This document shows, in pieces, positions 42,143-52,018 of a stretch of DNA of 64,000 nt. How positions within the stretch are numbered: the first letter of the stretch is position 1; the number at the start of each line of letters is the position of its first letter. Under the pieces are notes generated by a model that made no database searches, was not told the DNA's origin, and saw nothing but the letters and a program-made list of their open reading frames with translations. Location: positions 2,046,001-2,110,000 of the forward strand of contig NZ_UGQM01000001.1 of NCBI RefSeq assembly GCF_900454025.1, read 5' to 3'. The translations under genes and the position numbers were made by a program. Source of the DNA: Mycolicibacterium gilvum (GTDB lineage: Bacteria; Actinomycetota; Actinomycetes; Mycobacteriales; Mycobacteriaceae).

Positions 42143-43645
42143 ATGTCTGTCACGACCGATGAGCTGCTGGATTACGACGAGGTCATCGCCGCCTACGAAC
42201 CGGTGCTCGGCCTTGAGGTCCACGTCGAGCTGTCGACCGCGACAAAGATGTTCTGCGGATGCGCCAACAGGTTCGGCGGGGAGCCGAACACCCAGGTGTG
42301 CCCGGTGTGCCTCGGCCTGCCCGGCTCGCTGCCGGTGCTCAACCAGTCCGCGGTCGAGTCCGCGATCCGGATCGGTCTTGCGCTCAACTGCGAGATCGCG
42401 CCGTGGGGCCGGTTCGCCCGGAAGAACTACTTCTACCCGGATCAGCCGAAGAACTACCAGATCTCCCAGTACGACGAGCCGATCGCGATCAACGGCCACC
42501 TCGATGTGCCGCTCGACGACGGCACCACCTGGCGCATCGAGATCGAGCGCGCCCACATGGAAGAGGACACCGGCAAGCTGACCCACCTCGGCAGCGACAC
42601 CGGCCGTATCGCCGGCGCGACGACGTCGCTGGCCGACTACAACCGCTCCGGCGTGCCGCTGATCGAGATCGTCACCAGGCCGGTCGAGGGAGCGGGCGCG
42701 CGAGCCCCCGAGATCGCCCGCGCCTATGTGACGGCGTTGCGGGATCTGTTGCGCGCGTTGGACGTATCTGATGTCCGCATGGATCAGGGGTCGATGCGCT
42801 GCGACTCCAACGTGTCTCTCAAGCCCATCGGGCAGGTCGAGTTCGGCACCCGGACCGAGACCAAGAACGTCAACTCCCTCAAGAGCGTCGAGGTCGCGGT
42901 CCGTTACGAGATGCGCAGGCAGGCAGCCGTGTTGAAGGCCGGCGGCTCGATCGTGCAGGAGACCCGGCACTTCCACGAGGACGGTTACACCTCGCCGGGC
43001 CGCAGCAAGGAGACCGCGCAGGACTACAGGTACTTTCCCGAGCCCGACCTCGAACCCGTGGCCCCCAGCGCCGAGCTCGTCGAGCAGCTGCGTGCCACCA
43101 TCCCGGAGCTTCCGTGGCTGTCGCGCAAGCGAATTCAGCAGGAGTGGGGCATCGGCGACGAGGTGATGCGCGACCTGGTCAACATCGGGGCGCTGGACCT
43201 CATCGCGGCCACCGTCACCCACGGTGCCTCCAGCGAGGCGGCGCGGGCATGGTGGGGCAACTTCCTGGTGCAGAAGGCCAACGAGAAAGGCGTGGAACTC
43301 GACGCGCTCCCGATCACGCCGGCGCAGGTCGCCGCGGCCGTCAAGCTCGTCGACGACGGCAAGCTGTCGAACAAGCTGGCCCGCCAGGTCGTCGAGGGTG
43401 TGCTCGCCGGCGAGGGTGAACCCGAGCAGGTGATGACCGACCGCGGACTGGTCGTGGTCCGTGACGACTCGCTCATCCAGGCCGCGGTCGACGAAGCGCT
43501 GGCCGCCAACCCCGATGTCGCCGACAAGATCCGCGGGGGCAAGGTGGCTGCCGCCGGCGCGATCGTCGGTGCGGTGATGAAGGCGACGAAGGGGCAGGCC
43601 GACGCCGCGCGGGTGCGCGAGCTTGTCATGGCCGCCTGCAGTTAG
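42143..43645 (+). CDS. gatB: aspartyl/glutamyl-tRNA amidotransferase subunit B
   Basis: This 500-residue subunit binds the misacylated tRNA and carries out phosphorylation and amidation. The N-terminal motif [18 protein letters not shown] and the zinc Cys pairs (CGC and VCPVC) are visible. Asp/Asn/Gln-rich active-site signatures such as HMEEDTGKL follow. The C-terminal helical YqeY-like region (from about residue 350) is present. The ATG at 42143 is preceded by a -10 hexamer and no ribosome binding site. Its partners gatC and gatA are 2-4 kb upstream, across pfkA. Confidence 0.96.
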   Translation: MSVTTDELLDYDEVIAAYEPVLGLEVHVELSTATKMFCGCANRFGGEPNTQVCPVCLGLPGSLPVLNQSAVESAIRIGLALNCEIAPWGRFARKNYFYPDQPKNYQISQYDEPIAINGHLDVPLDDGTTWRIEIERAHMEEDTGKLTHLGSDTGRIAGATTSLADYNRSGVPLIEIVTRPVEGAGARAPEIARAYVTALRDLLRALDVSDVRMDQGSMRCDSNVSLKPIGQVEFGTRTETKNVNSLKSVEVAVRYEMRRQAAVLKAGGSIVQETRHFHEDGYTSPGRSKETAQDYRYFPEPDLEPVAPSAELVEQLRATIPELPWLSRKRIQQEWGIGDEVMRDLVNIGALDLIAATVTHGASSEAARAWWGNFLVQKANEKGVELDALPITPAQVAAAVKLVDDGKLSNKLARQVVEGVLAGEGEPEQVMTDRGLVVVRDDSLIQAAVDEALAANPDVADKIRGGKVAAAGAIVGAVMKATKGQADAARVRELVMAACS

Positions 43646-43649
43646 CCTC

Positions 43650-43655
43650 TAGTGT
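43650..43655 (+). promoter_or_regulatory. -10 element of the PrrB-like kinase gene
   Basis: TAGTGT ends seven bases before the ATG at 43663. The kinase gene starts 18 bases after gatB, so it may use this promoter or the gatB transcript. Confidence 0.45.
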
Positions 43656-43662
43656 CGACGCG

Positions 43663-45027
43663 ATGACGCGAATTCAGGACCTGGTCTACCGCGTCCTTGA
43701 CCACCCACTGCGCTGGCTGTCGCTGCGCTCCATCGTGATCCTGTCGCAGCTGGGTGTGACGATCCTCGTGCTCACCCTCGGCGTGTGGGTGTGGGTGGGC
43801 GTCACCAACGACCAGTACGACCAGCTCGACCGGCGCCTGGACTCCCTGTCGAGCCTCGGGGACGTCAACACCCTGCTGCGCAGCGCCCAGGAGGGGGTCG
43901 GCCCCGAACCCACCGAGGGTGGACTCGTCCGGACCGCCCGGTGGGCCGGCAGCACCGTCTCGATTCCCGCCGACATCGTGCTGCCCGACCTCGACAGCGG
44001 TTACGCCGACGCCACCATCGACGGTGTCGAGTACCGGGTCCGCACGATCAAGACCGGCAACGCGTCCATCGCGCTCGGCGCGCCGATGGCCGAGACGCAG
44101 GCCCGCATCGATTCCCTGCACTGGCGGGTGTTCTGGATCTGTTCGGGCGTGATCCTGACCACCATGCTGGTCGGTTGGGTGATCGGGCTGATCATGGTCA
44201 ACCCGTTCCGGCTGCTGGCCCAGCAGGCGCGTGCCATCAATGCGCAGTCCAATCCCGACGAGGTCCAGGTGCGCGGCGTCTGGGAGGCCGTCGAGATCTC
44301 CGAGGCCGTCGAGGGCATGCTCGCGCGCATCGGCGACGAGCAGCAGCGGACCAGAGCCGCGCTGGAGTCGGCCCGCGACTTCGCCGCCGTCGCGTCCCAT
44401 GAACTGCGCACACCACTGACGGCGATGCGGACCAACCTGGAGGTCCTCGCGACTCTCGACCTCGGCGCCGAGCAGCGCCAGGAGGTCCTCGGCGACGTCA
44501 TCCGCACGCAGTCGCGCATCGAGGCGACGCTGACCGCGTTGGAACGTCTCGCCCAGGGCGAGCTGACGACGGTGGACGACTTCGTCCCCGTCGACGTCGC
44601 CGAACTCCTCGACCGGGCCGCCCACGACGCGATGCACAACTATCCGGGCGTGGAGGTGACGCTGGCCTCGTCGACGACGGTGCTGATGCTGGGCATGCCT
44701 GCCGGCCTCCGGCTCGTCATCGACAACGCGATCGCCAACGCGGTCAAACACGGTGGGGCCACCCAGATCCGGCTCAGCGTCGTCAGTTCGCACACCGGCG
44801 TCGAGATCGCGGTCGACGACAACGGTTCCGGCGTCCCCGAAGAGGAGCGTGCCGAGGTGTTCGCACGCTTCCACCGCGGCACCACCGCATCGCGGTCGGG
44901 GTCCGGACTGGGACTGGCGCTGGTCGCCCAGCAGGCCGAGATCCACGGGGGCACAGCGTCGCTGGAGGTCAGTCCGCAGGGCGGGACGCGGCTGATGCTG
45001 CGCCTGCCCGGCTCCGGCCCCAGCTAG
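43663..45027 (+). CDS. PrrB-like sensor histidine kinase, orphan
   Basis: This 454-residue kinase closely resembles M. tuberculosis PrrB along its length. It has two membrane segments (about residues 24-46 and 158-178), a periplasmic sensor region between them, a HAMP domain (about 180-235), and the phospho-acceptor motif SHELRTPLTAMRTNLEVL with His246. The ATPase boxes are VIDNAIANAVKHGG (N), VDDNGSGVPEE (G1) and GSGLGLALVAQQAEIHGG (G2). No response regulator gene is adjacent. In M. tuberculosis prrAB lies at Rv0903c-Rv0902c, far from this region, so this is probably a paralog or a displaced copy. Its partner could be PrrA encoded elsewhere. Confidence 0.92.
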   Translation: MTRIQDLVYRVLDHPLRWLSLRSIVILSQLGVTILVLTLGVWVWVGVTNDQYDQLDRRLDSLSSLGDVNTLLRSAQEGVGPEPTEGGLVRTARWAGSTVSIPADIVLPDLDSGYADATIDGVEYRVRTIKTGNASIALGAPMAETQARIDSLHWRVFWICSGVILTTMLVGWVIGLIMVNPFRLLAQQARAINAQSNPDEVQVRGVWEAVEISEAVEGMLARIGDEQQRTRAALESARDFAAVASHELRTPLTAMRTNLEVLATLDLGAEQRQEVLGDVIRTQSRIEATLTALERLAQGELTTVDDFVPVDVAELLDRAAHDAMHNYPGVEVTLASSTTVLMLGMPAGLRLVIDNAIANAVKHGGATQIRLSVVSSHTGVEIAVDDNGSGVPEEERAEVFARFHRGTTASRSGSGLGLALVAQQAEIHGGTASLEVSPQGGTRLMLRLPGSGPS

Positions 45028-45031
45028 CCGA

Positions 45032-46153
45032 TCAGGTCTTCTCGTCGTTGGCGCGCGGGAAGCCGCCGCCCTGCGGGAACAGCGGGAAGACGACGTCGTC
45101 GAGCTTCATCGCGTCCCCGGAGGTCTTGTTGACGGTGCCGCCCCACACGTTGCCGTCCGGGGAGACCTCCAACGCCCACGCGTGACCGTGCTGGTCCTGC
45201 CGGACCACCTCCGGGTCGCCGGTCACCGCGCCGGTTTCGGGCGCCATCCGCACCGCGACGGTCTGCTTGGTGTTGACGAGATTGAGCAGCACCGTGCCGT
45301 CGAGCGCCGCGCACCCGGCGACCCCGGGTCGGTCCGGCCATGTCCACACGGTCGACACCTGGGAGTCCTTGGTGATGCGCTGCAGGCGGTCGGCGGTCGG
45401 CGTCCGGTCGGTGACGTACAGCGACTCGTCGGACGGGTCGATGCACATGCCGCCACCGGGTCCCAACCCCGACAGCGCGGTCGTCGTCGGCGCCTGGTTG
45501 ACCGTCGTCGGCTGCTCGATGCGCAGCATCTTGCCCGCCATCGAGCCCGGATCGGCGGCCTGCGCCGGATTGCCCGCATCGCCGGTCTGCACCACGAGCG
45601 TCGTCGGACTGGTGAAGATCAGGGAGCCGGTGTTGCCGGTCGCGCCCTTGGGGATGCCGGTGAGAATCGGCTTGGGCGGGTCGCCCTCGGCGATGCGCAC
45701 CACCCGGTTGTCGGTCGGCGTGCTGATGTAGGCGTACATCAGCCTGTCCTGCGTGTAGGTGGGGGACAGCACGATGTCCATCAGACCGCCGTCGCCGCTG
45801 CCGTCGACCGGGATCATCATCTTCTGGATCGGCTCGGCGCGCACCGACACCTGCTTGACCGCACCGGTCGTCCGTTCTGCGACCAGCGCCGACTGGCTGT
45901 CCGGCAGCATGATCAGACCGCTGGTGCTCTCCAGGCACCCCTGCATCACGCCGGGTGCCGGGCACTCCTTGGGGAACGGCTTGGCGGGCAGCGGGGGAGG
46001 CGGCGGCGGGGTCGAGGTGGGTCCCGGCGCGAGCTGCGGTTCGGTGGTGAACGGCTGGGACTGCGCCGAGTCGAAGCGGGCACAGCCGGCACCGGCCAGC
46101 AGCGCCGCGCTCAGCAGCACGACAAAGGCCCCCGACGACCGACGCTCGCTCAT
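45032..46153 (-). CDS. lppZ: lipoprotein LppZ, PQQ-dependent sugar dehydrogenase fold
   Basis: This 373-residue lipoprotein has a signal with lipobox GAGC (residues about 8-23) and a Pro-rich linker. The body is a beta-propeller of the soluble glucose/sorbosone dehydrogenase family, with MMIPVDGSGDGGLMDIVLSP and HAWALEVSPDGNVWGG. The residues binding PQQ and calcium are not all clear, so activity is unproven. The start ATG at 46153 follows TAATCT by seven bases. The stop converges on the kinase gene after four bases. It corresponds to Rv3006. Confidence 0.9.
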   Translation of the reverse strand: MSERRSSGAFVVLLSAALLAGAGCARFDSAQSQPFTTEPQLAPGPTSTPPPPPPLPAKPFPKECPAPGVMQGCLESTSGLIMLPDSQSALVAERTTGAVKQVSVRAEPIQKMMIPVDGSGDGGLMDIVLSPTYTQDRLMYAYISTPTDNRVVRIAEGDPPKPILTGIPKGATGNTGSLIFTSPTTLVVQTGDAGNPAQAADPGSMAGKMLRIEQPTTVNQAPTTTALSGLGPGGGMCIDPSDESLYVTDRTPTADRLQRITKDSQVSTVWTWPDRPGVAGCAALDGTVLLNLVNTKQTVAVRMAPETGAVTGDPEVVRQDQHGHAWALEVSPDGNVWGGTVNKTSGDAMKLDDVVFPLFPQGGGFPRANDEKT

Positions 46154-46301
46154 GGCAGCCAGATTACGGATCGTCTGGCCGGCCCCGCCACGCGCTCCCC
46201 GGAGCCGACCTGTCCCGACCTGCGGCGCTGCGGAGAAACCCGTGCTCAACGCGCCGAGTGAATTCCCGGCACGGGATCGTTCTGCACTTACCCTGGCTGT
46301 C

Positions 46302-47135
46302 GTGACGAGTCCCCTTGACCCCCGCCCGTGGCAGCGGCCCGACGACTCGGCCGGGCGACCGGCGTCGGCGAGCCTGGTGGACCCCGAGGACGATCTTCCG
46401 TCGGCGAACTACGGCGGTGACTTCGAGACCACCGCGATCCCGCGCTACGACTCGGCCAAGCCCGCCGAGGCGCAGCAACCCTTCGCTCTGCTCAACGATC
46501 CCGAGCCGCTGCCGTATGTGCAGCCCAGCACCGGTCTGGCGCCGGGTGCCTACGGCTCGGCGGCCGCGCCGACCGAGGTGGGCGTCGACCCGGACCGCCA
46601 CAGCGGCGACCGCCGCGGCACCCAGGACCTGGGCCTGCTGCTGCTGCGCGTCGCGGTCGGTGCGCTGCTCATCGGTCACGGCCTGCAAAAGGTCTTCGGA
46701 CTCTGGGGCGGCCCCGGTCTGGGCGGCTTCCGTGACCAGCTGACCGACGTGGGCTTCCGCAACGCCGACATCCTGAGCTACGTCGCCGCCGGCGGCCAGA
46801 TCGCCGCGGGCGTACTGCTCGTGCTCGGCCTGTTCACCCCGATCGCCGCCGCCGGGGCACTGGGATACCTGGTCACCGCGACGCTCGCCGAGGCCACGCT
46901 CGCCCACAACGACGCGCGGTTGTCGTCGTTCCTGACCGACGGCCACGAATACCAGATCGTGCTGCTGGTCGCGGTCGCCGCGATCATCCTGGTCGGTCCG
47001 GGCAGGTACGGGCTCGATGCCGGCCGCGGCTGGGCCCGCAGGCCGTTTGTCGGCTCCATCGCCGCCCTGATCCTGGGCGCCGGCGCCGGGGTGGCCATCT
47101 GGGTGCTGCTCAACGGCGCCAATCCGCTGGGCTGA
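46302..47135 (+). CDS. DoxX-family membrane protein (Rv3005c-like)
   Basis: This 277-residue protein has about 110 cytoplasmic residues rich in Pro, Asp and Ala, followed by four hydrophobic segments. The DoxX signature is LLLLRVAVGALLIGHGLQKVFG. In M. tuberculosis the orthologue forms part of a membrane-associated oxidoreductase complex with SodA and SseA, involved in redox stress. The GTG at 46302 follows TACCCT by seven bases. It is divergent from lppZ and convergent with the PH-domain gene (15 bases apart). Confidence 0.9.
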   Translation: MTSPLDPRPWQRPDDSAGRPASASLVDPEDDLPSANYGGDFETTAIPRYDSAKPAEAQQPFALLNDPEPLPYVQPSTGLAPGAYGSAAAPTEVGVDPDRHSGDRRGTQDLGLLLLRVAVGALLIGHGLQKVFGLWGGPGLGGFRDQLTDVGFRNADILSYVAAGGQIAAGVLLVLGLFTPIAAAGALGYLVTATLAEATLAHNDARLSSFLTDGHEYQIVLLVAVAAIILVGPGRYGLDAGRGWARRPFVGSIAALILGAGAGVAIWVLLNGANPLG

Positions 47136-47150
47136 GCCCGCTACTCGCCG

Positions 47151-47546
47151 CTATTCGTAGGGGTTGGGCACCGGTCCGCCGCTGGCGGCGGTCAGCACGG
47201 GCAGTGTCGCGAACGTCACCCCGGGCAGGGTCAGCTCGGAACCGTCGCGTCGCCGCGCCACCGCCCAGGCCTGACGACCGAACCGCAATCCGTGAATGTC
47301 CTCCCAGCGCACGGTCTGCTTGCCGAACAGGGTCCGGGCGGTGACCGTGTCCCGGTCGGCGACGGTGCGGTAGCGCGCCACCGCGTAGGACACCCCCGCC
47401 GGGATCAGGAACAACAGGAGGAACCAGATCGGTCCGGCCAGCACGACGGCCAGCAGCGCGACGGTCAGGAAGCCCACCGCGACGTGGGCCATCGGCGAGA
47501 TCCTGATCACGACAGGGGCCGACTCGGGCGCGGAGGAGGAACGCAT
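47151..47546 (-). CDS. cfp6: Cfp6-like PH-domain membrane protein
   Basis: This 131-residue protein has two hydrophobic segments (about residues 17-49) followed by a bacterial PH-like domain with TVTARTLFGKQTVRWEDIHGLRFG. It resembles Rv3004 (CFP6), a low-molecular-weight protein found in culture filtrate. The ATG at 47546 precedes the first membrane segment. It is divergent from the ilvB leader; about 60 bases separate it from the ilv promoter. Confidence 0.88.
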   Translation of the reverse strand: MRSSSAPESAPVVIRISPMAHVAVGFLTVALLAVVLAGPIWFLLLFLIPAGVSYAVARYRTVADRDTVTARTLFGKQTVRWEDIHGLRFGRQAWAVARRRDGSELTLPGVTFATLPVLTAASGGPVPNPYE

Positions 47547-47602
47547 GTCGCCATCATCGCACCGCGGCCCGGGTGGGTGCGCCGGGCGCCCGGGGCCGGG
47601 AT

Positions 47603-47632
47603 TTGACCTCGGGCCGGTACGGCGGCTACCGT
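47603..47632 (+). promoter_or_regulatory. promoter of the ilvBNC operon
   Basis: TTGACC (47603-47608) and TACCGT (47627-47632) are spaced by 18 bases, a good housekeeping promoter. The -10 lies eight bases before the ATG of the leader peptide, so the leader mRNA likely begins at that codon. Confidence 0.75.
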
Positions 47633-47640
47633 CGTCTGCT

Positions 47641-47706
47641 ATGCAGACCCTGCTCGTAGTAATTGGCTCGCGCGTTGATGCCGCGCTGGCCCTGATTCGG
47701 GCATAG
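47641..47706 (+). CDS. ilv leader peptide (attenuation)
   Basis: A 21-codon frame starts with ATG at 47641 and ends TAG at 47706. It contains a cluster of branched-chain codons (Leu-Leu-Val-Val-Ile at codons 4-8), with two GTA and one ATT codon, which are rare in this genome. A hairpin follows directly (47670-47681 pairs with 47714-47725), then a terminator. This is the structure of transcription attenuation: scarce charged Val, Ile or Leu tRNA stalls the ribosome here and should change the folding of the following RNA. It is too short for routine gene callers. Confidence 0.85.
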   Translation: MQTLLVVIGSRVDAALALIRA

Positions 47707-47725
47707 CACAACCGCATCAACGCGC
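47670..47725 (+). promoter_or_regulatory. leader hairpin of the ilv attenuator
   Basis: GCGCGTTGATGC (47670-47681) and GCATCAACGCGC (47714-47725) form a perfect 12-base-pair stem. Its left arm is inside the leader peptide codons right after the Leu/Val/Ile cluster, so a stalled ribosome would open it. Confidence 0.8.
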
Positions 47726-47726
47726 A

Positions 47727-47761
47727 CCCTCGTACAGCCGCCGGGCTGACGGGGGTTTTTT
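47727..47761 (+). terminator. attenuator terminator before ilvB
   Basis: CCCTCGT pairs with ACGGGGG and CAGCC pairs with GGCTG around a GCCG loop, with one bulged A, and six T follow (47756-47761). This is a strong intrinsic terminator between the leader peptide and ilvB. Confidence 0.88.
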
Positions 47762-47817
47762 GTTGCCCCAACACCGATTTGAGAAGATCAGCCGAGCGAG
47801 AAAGACCAGAGGACACC

Positions 47818-49680
47818 GTGAGCGCACCTACCAAGCGACCGCCCGAGCAGTCGGAGACCCCGACGAACGGGACAGCGGCCGCCGCGAAGTACAACTCCGC
47901 GACGACCCAGGCGCAACCCAATGTCGTTGCCCCGCACCAACTCACCGGAGCGCAGGCGGTGATCCGCTCACTCGAGGAACTCGGGGTCGACGTCATCTTC
48001 GGCATTCCCGGCGGGGCGGTGCTGCCGGTCTATGACCCGCTGTTCGACTCGCAGAAGCTGCGCCACGTGCTGGTCCGCCACGAGCAGGGCGGCGGGCATG
48101 CCGCCAGCGGCTACGCCCATGCGACCGGCCGGGTCGGCGTCTGCATGGCGACCTCGGGGCCGGGCGCGACCAACCTGGTGACACCGCTGGCCGACGCCTA
48201 CATGGACTCGATCCCGATGGTGGCCATCACCGGCCAGGTCGGACGCGCGCTGATCGGCACCGACGCCTTCCAGGAAGCCGACATCTCCGGCATCACCATG
48301 CCGGTCACCAAGCACAACTTCCTGGTGCGTGACGGTGACGACATCGCCCGCGTCATCGCCGAGGCGTTCCACATCGCCGCCAGTGGCCGGCCCGGTCCGG
48401 TGCTCGTCGACATCCCGAAGGACGTGCTGCAGGGCCAGTGCACGTTCGCCTGGCCGCCGCAGTTCGAACTGCCCGGCTACAAGCCGAACACCAAGCCGCA
48501 CAACCGTCAGATCCGCGAAGCCGCCAAGCTGATCGCCGAATCCCGCAAGCCCGTGCTCTACGTCGGCGGCGGCGTCATCCGCGGCGAGGCCTCCGAGCAG
48601 CTGCTCGATCTGGCCGAGCTGACCGGGATCCCGGTCGTCACCACCTTGATGGCCCGCGGCGCGTTCCCCGACAGCCATCCGCAGAACCTGGGCATGCCGG
48701 GTATGCACGGCACCGTCGCCGCGGTGGCGGCGCTGCAGCGCAGCGATCTGCTCATCGCGCTCGGCACCCGCTTCGACGACCGTGTGACGGGCAAGCTGGA
48801 CTCGTTCGCGCCCGAGGCGAAGGTCATTCACGCCGACATCGACCCGGCCGAGATCGGCAAGAACCGCCATGCCGACGTGCCGATCGTCGGGGATGTGAAG
48901 AACGTGATCGCCGATCTGATCGAGGTGCTCCGACGCGACGGTCAGGGCGCGGTCGAACTCGACGCGTGGTGGGAGTCGCTGCGGGGGATCCAGGCGACGT
49001 TCCCGCTGAGCTACGGCCCGCAGAGCGACGGCAGCCTGTCTCCGGAGTTCGTGATCGAGACGCTGGGCAAGATGGCCGGCCCGGACGCGGTGTACGTCGC
49101 GGGCGTCGGGCAGCACCAGATGTGGGCCGCGCAGTTCATCTCCTACGAGAAGCCCAAGACGTGGCTCAACTCCGGTGGGCTCGGCACCATGGGCTTCGCG
49201 GTGCCCGCGGCGATGGGCGCCAAGATGGGTCGTCCCGAGGCCGAGGTGTGGGCCATCGACGGCGACGGCTGCTTCCAGATGACCAACCAGGAACTGGCGA
49301 CGTGCGCGATCGAGGGCGTGCCGATCAAGGTCGCGCTGATCAACAACGGCAACCTGGGCATGGTGCGGCAGTGGCAGACGCTGTTCTACGAAGAGCGGTA
49401 CAGCCAAACCGATCTCGCCACCCACACCCGTCGCATCCCGGACTTCGTGAAGCTCGCCGAGGCGCTCGGTTGCGTCGGATTGCGTTGCGAGCGTGAGGAA
49501 GACGTGGCCGACGTGATCGCCCAGGCGCGGGCGATCAACGACCGTCCCGTGGTGGTGGAGTTCGTCGTCGGCGCGGACGCCCAGGTGTGGCCCATGGTCG
49601 CCGCAGGCACCAGCAATGATGAGATCCAGGCGGCACGCGGGATCCGTCCGCTGTTCGACAACGAAGAGGGGCATGCGTGA
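47818..49680 (+). CDS. ilvB: acetolactate synthase large subunit
   Basis: This 620-residue enzyme makes acetolactate and acetohydroxybutyrate, the first common step of valine, leucine and isoleucine synthesis. The activator Glu is in [17 protein letters not shown]. The FAD/herbicide-site loop [12 protein letters not shown] is near residue 60, and the thiamine diphosphate motif begins with [16 protein letters not shown] and ends at NNGN. The GTG at 47818, after AGAGGAC, gives the VSAPTK N-terminus seen in M. tuberculosis IlvB1; about 35 N-terminal residues are variable. It is controlled by the attenuator upstream and followed by ilvN across a repeat. Confidence 0.97.
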   Translation: MSAPTKRPPEQSETPTNGTAAAAKYNSATTQAQPNVVAPHQLTGAQAVIRSLEELGVDVIFGIPGGAVLPVYDPLFDSQKLRHVLVRHEQGGGHAASGYAHATGRVGVCMATSGPGATNLVTPLADAYMDSIPMVAITGQVGRALIGTDAFQEADISGITMPVTKHNFLVRDGDDIARVIAEAFHIAASGRPGPVLVDIPKDVLQGQCTFAWPPQFELPGYKPNTKPHNRQIREAAKLIAESRKPVLYVGGGVIRGEASEQLLDLAELTGIPVVTTLMARGAFPDSHPQNLGMPGMHGTVAAVAALQRSDLLIALGTRFDDRVTGKLDSFAPEAKVIHADIDPAEIGKNRHADVPIVGDVKNVIADLIEVLRRDGQGAVELDAWWESLRGIQATFPLSYGPQSDGSLSPEFVIETLGKMAGPDAVYVAGVGQHQMWAAQFISYEKPKTWLNSGGLGTMGFAVPAAMGAKMGRPEAEVWAIDGDGCFQMTNQELATCAIEGVPIKVALINNGNLGMVRQWQTLFYEERYSQTDLATHTRRIPDFVKLAEALGCVGLRCEREEDVADVIAQARAINDRPVVVEFVVGADAQVWPMVAAGTSNDEIQAARGIRPLFDNEEGHA

Positions 49681-49733
49681 TGAGCGCTTGCGCGAAGAAC
49701 ATCCAAGCGGGCATGAGCGCTTGCGCGAAGAAC
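49680..49733 (+). repeat. stop-codon repeat at the ilvB-ilvN junction
   Basis: Two copies of ATGAGCGCTTGCGCGAAGAA (49680-49699 and 49713-49732, 33 bases apart) fill the gap between ilvB and ilvN. The first A is the last base of the ilvB stop. The period is a multiple of three and no stop occurs in the ilvN frame, so the repeat reads DERLREE twice in frame with ilvN. A related 31-base repeat lies at 22394-22466. Confidence 0.85.
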
Positions 49734-49744
49734 GGAGCACGCTG

Positions 49745-50245
49745 ATGGCCACCACGCACACGCTGTCGGTGCTCGTCGAGGACAAACCCGGCGTCCTGGC
49801 CCGGGTCGCGTCGCTGTTCTCGCGCCGCGGCTACAACATCCAGTCGCTGGCCGTCGGCGCCACCGAACACAAAGACCTCTCGCGGATGACCATCGTGGTC
49901 GATGTCGAGGAATCTCCGCTGGAGCAGATCACCAAACAGCTCAACAAGCTGATCAACGTGATCAAGATCGTCGAGCAGGACGAGGAGCATTCGGTCTCGC
50001 GCGAGCTCGCACTGATCAAGGTCCGTACCGATGCGACGACCCGCGGTCAGGTCATCGAGGCGGTCAATCTGTTCCGTGCCAAGGTCGTCGACGTCTCGAC
50101 CGAGTCGCTGACCGTCGAGGCCACCGGCACGCCTGAGAAGATCGAGGCGTTGCTGCGGGTGCTCGAACCCTACGGGGTGAGGGAGATCGTCCAGTCCGGT
50201 GTGGTGTCGCTGTCCCGCGGCCCGCGCGGTATCAGCACCAAGTAG
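49745..50245 (+). CDS. ilvN: acetolactate synthase regulatory subunit
   Basis: This 166-residue subunit has an N-terminal ACT domain (TTHTLSVLVEDKPGVLARVA) that binds valine for feedback inhibition, and a C-terminal ACT-like domain. The ATG at 49745 follows GGAG by seven bases. An alternative ATG at 49673 with GAGG upstream would add about 24 residues encoded by the repeat, reading DERLREE twice; that start would overlap the ilvB stop. Conservation from the MATTHTLSVL segment on supports 49745, but the longer form cannot be ruled out. Confidence 0.93.
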   Translation: MATTHTLSVLVEDKPGVLARVASLFSRRGYNIQSLAVGATEHKDLSRMTIVVDVEESPLEQITKQLNKLINVIKIVEQDEEHSVSRELALIKVRTDATTRGQVIEAVNLFRAKVVDVSTESLTVEATGTPEKIEALLRVLEPYGVREIVQSGVVSLSRGPRGISTK

Positions 50246-50278
50246 TTATCCGAAAAGCTCGCAATCGAAAAGCGATGA

Positions 50279-51313
<1,035 letters not shown>

Positions 51314-51321
51314 TTTTCTGG

Positions 51322-51370
51322 GATTTCGGTGTAGTTGGTCAACGCAGGCGTGACCAACTACACCGAAATC
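51322..51370. repeat. interspersed palindrome, copy 2 (perfect)
   Basis: Arms GATTTCGGTGTAGTTGGTCA (51322-51341) and TGACCAACTACACCGAAATC (51351-51370) pair perfectly around ACGCAGGCG. It begins eight bases after the ilvC stop. The loop is identical to that of copy 3 at 52015-52067. Confidence 0.92.
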
Positions 51371-51394
51371 ACCGGGTCGGTACGCTCGGTTTTC

Positions 51395-52018
51395 ATGACG
51401 GGCACCCCGACGCCGGCCAGCGCGCTGCTCACCCGTGCCGGCGGGATCCGCGGACTGGTGTACACCGCGTTGCCGGTGACGACGTTCGCCGCGGGGAACG
51501 CGATCGCCGGTCTGATGCCTGCGCTGATCGCCGCCGTGGTCGCCGGCGCGCTGGTGATGACCGTGCAGCTGGTGCGGCGGGAGTCGACGCGGCCGGCGAT
51601 GTTCGGTTTCGCGGGTGTCGCCGCGGGCGCCGGTTTCGCGCTCGTCACCGGCCGGGCGAAGGACTTCTACCTTCCCGGCATCTGGATGTACCTGGCGCTG
51701 GCCGTGCTGTTCACCGCGTCGGTGCTGGCACGCCGCCCGCTGATCGGCGTCGTCTGGGCGTGGATGACGGGACGCGACGACACCTGGCGGCGCACCCGCC
51801 GCGTGCGAATCGCCTTCGATCTGGTCACGCTGATGATGGCTGCGGTGTCGGCGACCCGGTTCGCGGTGCAGTTCTACCTCTACGACACCGACCAGGAGGG
51901 TCTGCTCGCCGTCGCCCGGATCGCGATGGGCTGGCCGGTGTTCCTGTTGACGTCGACGTTGATCTACCTCGCGATCCGCACCGCGATGCGGACGCTGCCG
52001 CGCGGCGTGCCCGAGTGA
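51395..52018 (+). CDS. DUF3159 membrane protein (Rv3000-like)
   Basis: This 207-residue protein has about six hydrophobic segments, starting near residue 16 (GGIRGLVYTALPVTTFAAGNAIAG). The pattern RRPLIGVVWAWMTGRDDTWRRTRRVR between segments is typical for DUF3159. Function is not known. TACGCT (51381-51386) lies eight bases before the ATG, so the mRNA may be leaderless. The stop TGA is contained in the following palindrome. Confidence 0.88.
   Translation: MTGTPTPASALLTRAGGIRGLVYTALPVTTFAAGNAIAGLMPALIAAVVAGALVMTVQLVRRESTRPAMFGFAGVAAGAGFALVTGRAKDFYLPGIWMYLALAVLFTASVLARRPLIGVVWAWMTGRDDTWRRTRRVRIAFDLVTLMMAAVSATRFAVQFYLYDTDQEGLLAVARIAMGWPVFLLTSTLIYLAIRTAMRTLPRGVPE

Noticed and set aside
39763..42153. 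796-codon open frame opposite gatA and pfkA
   Set aside because: It covers two clear genes, shows no domain, and has the typical Arg/His/Gln-rich composition of a shadow frame.
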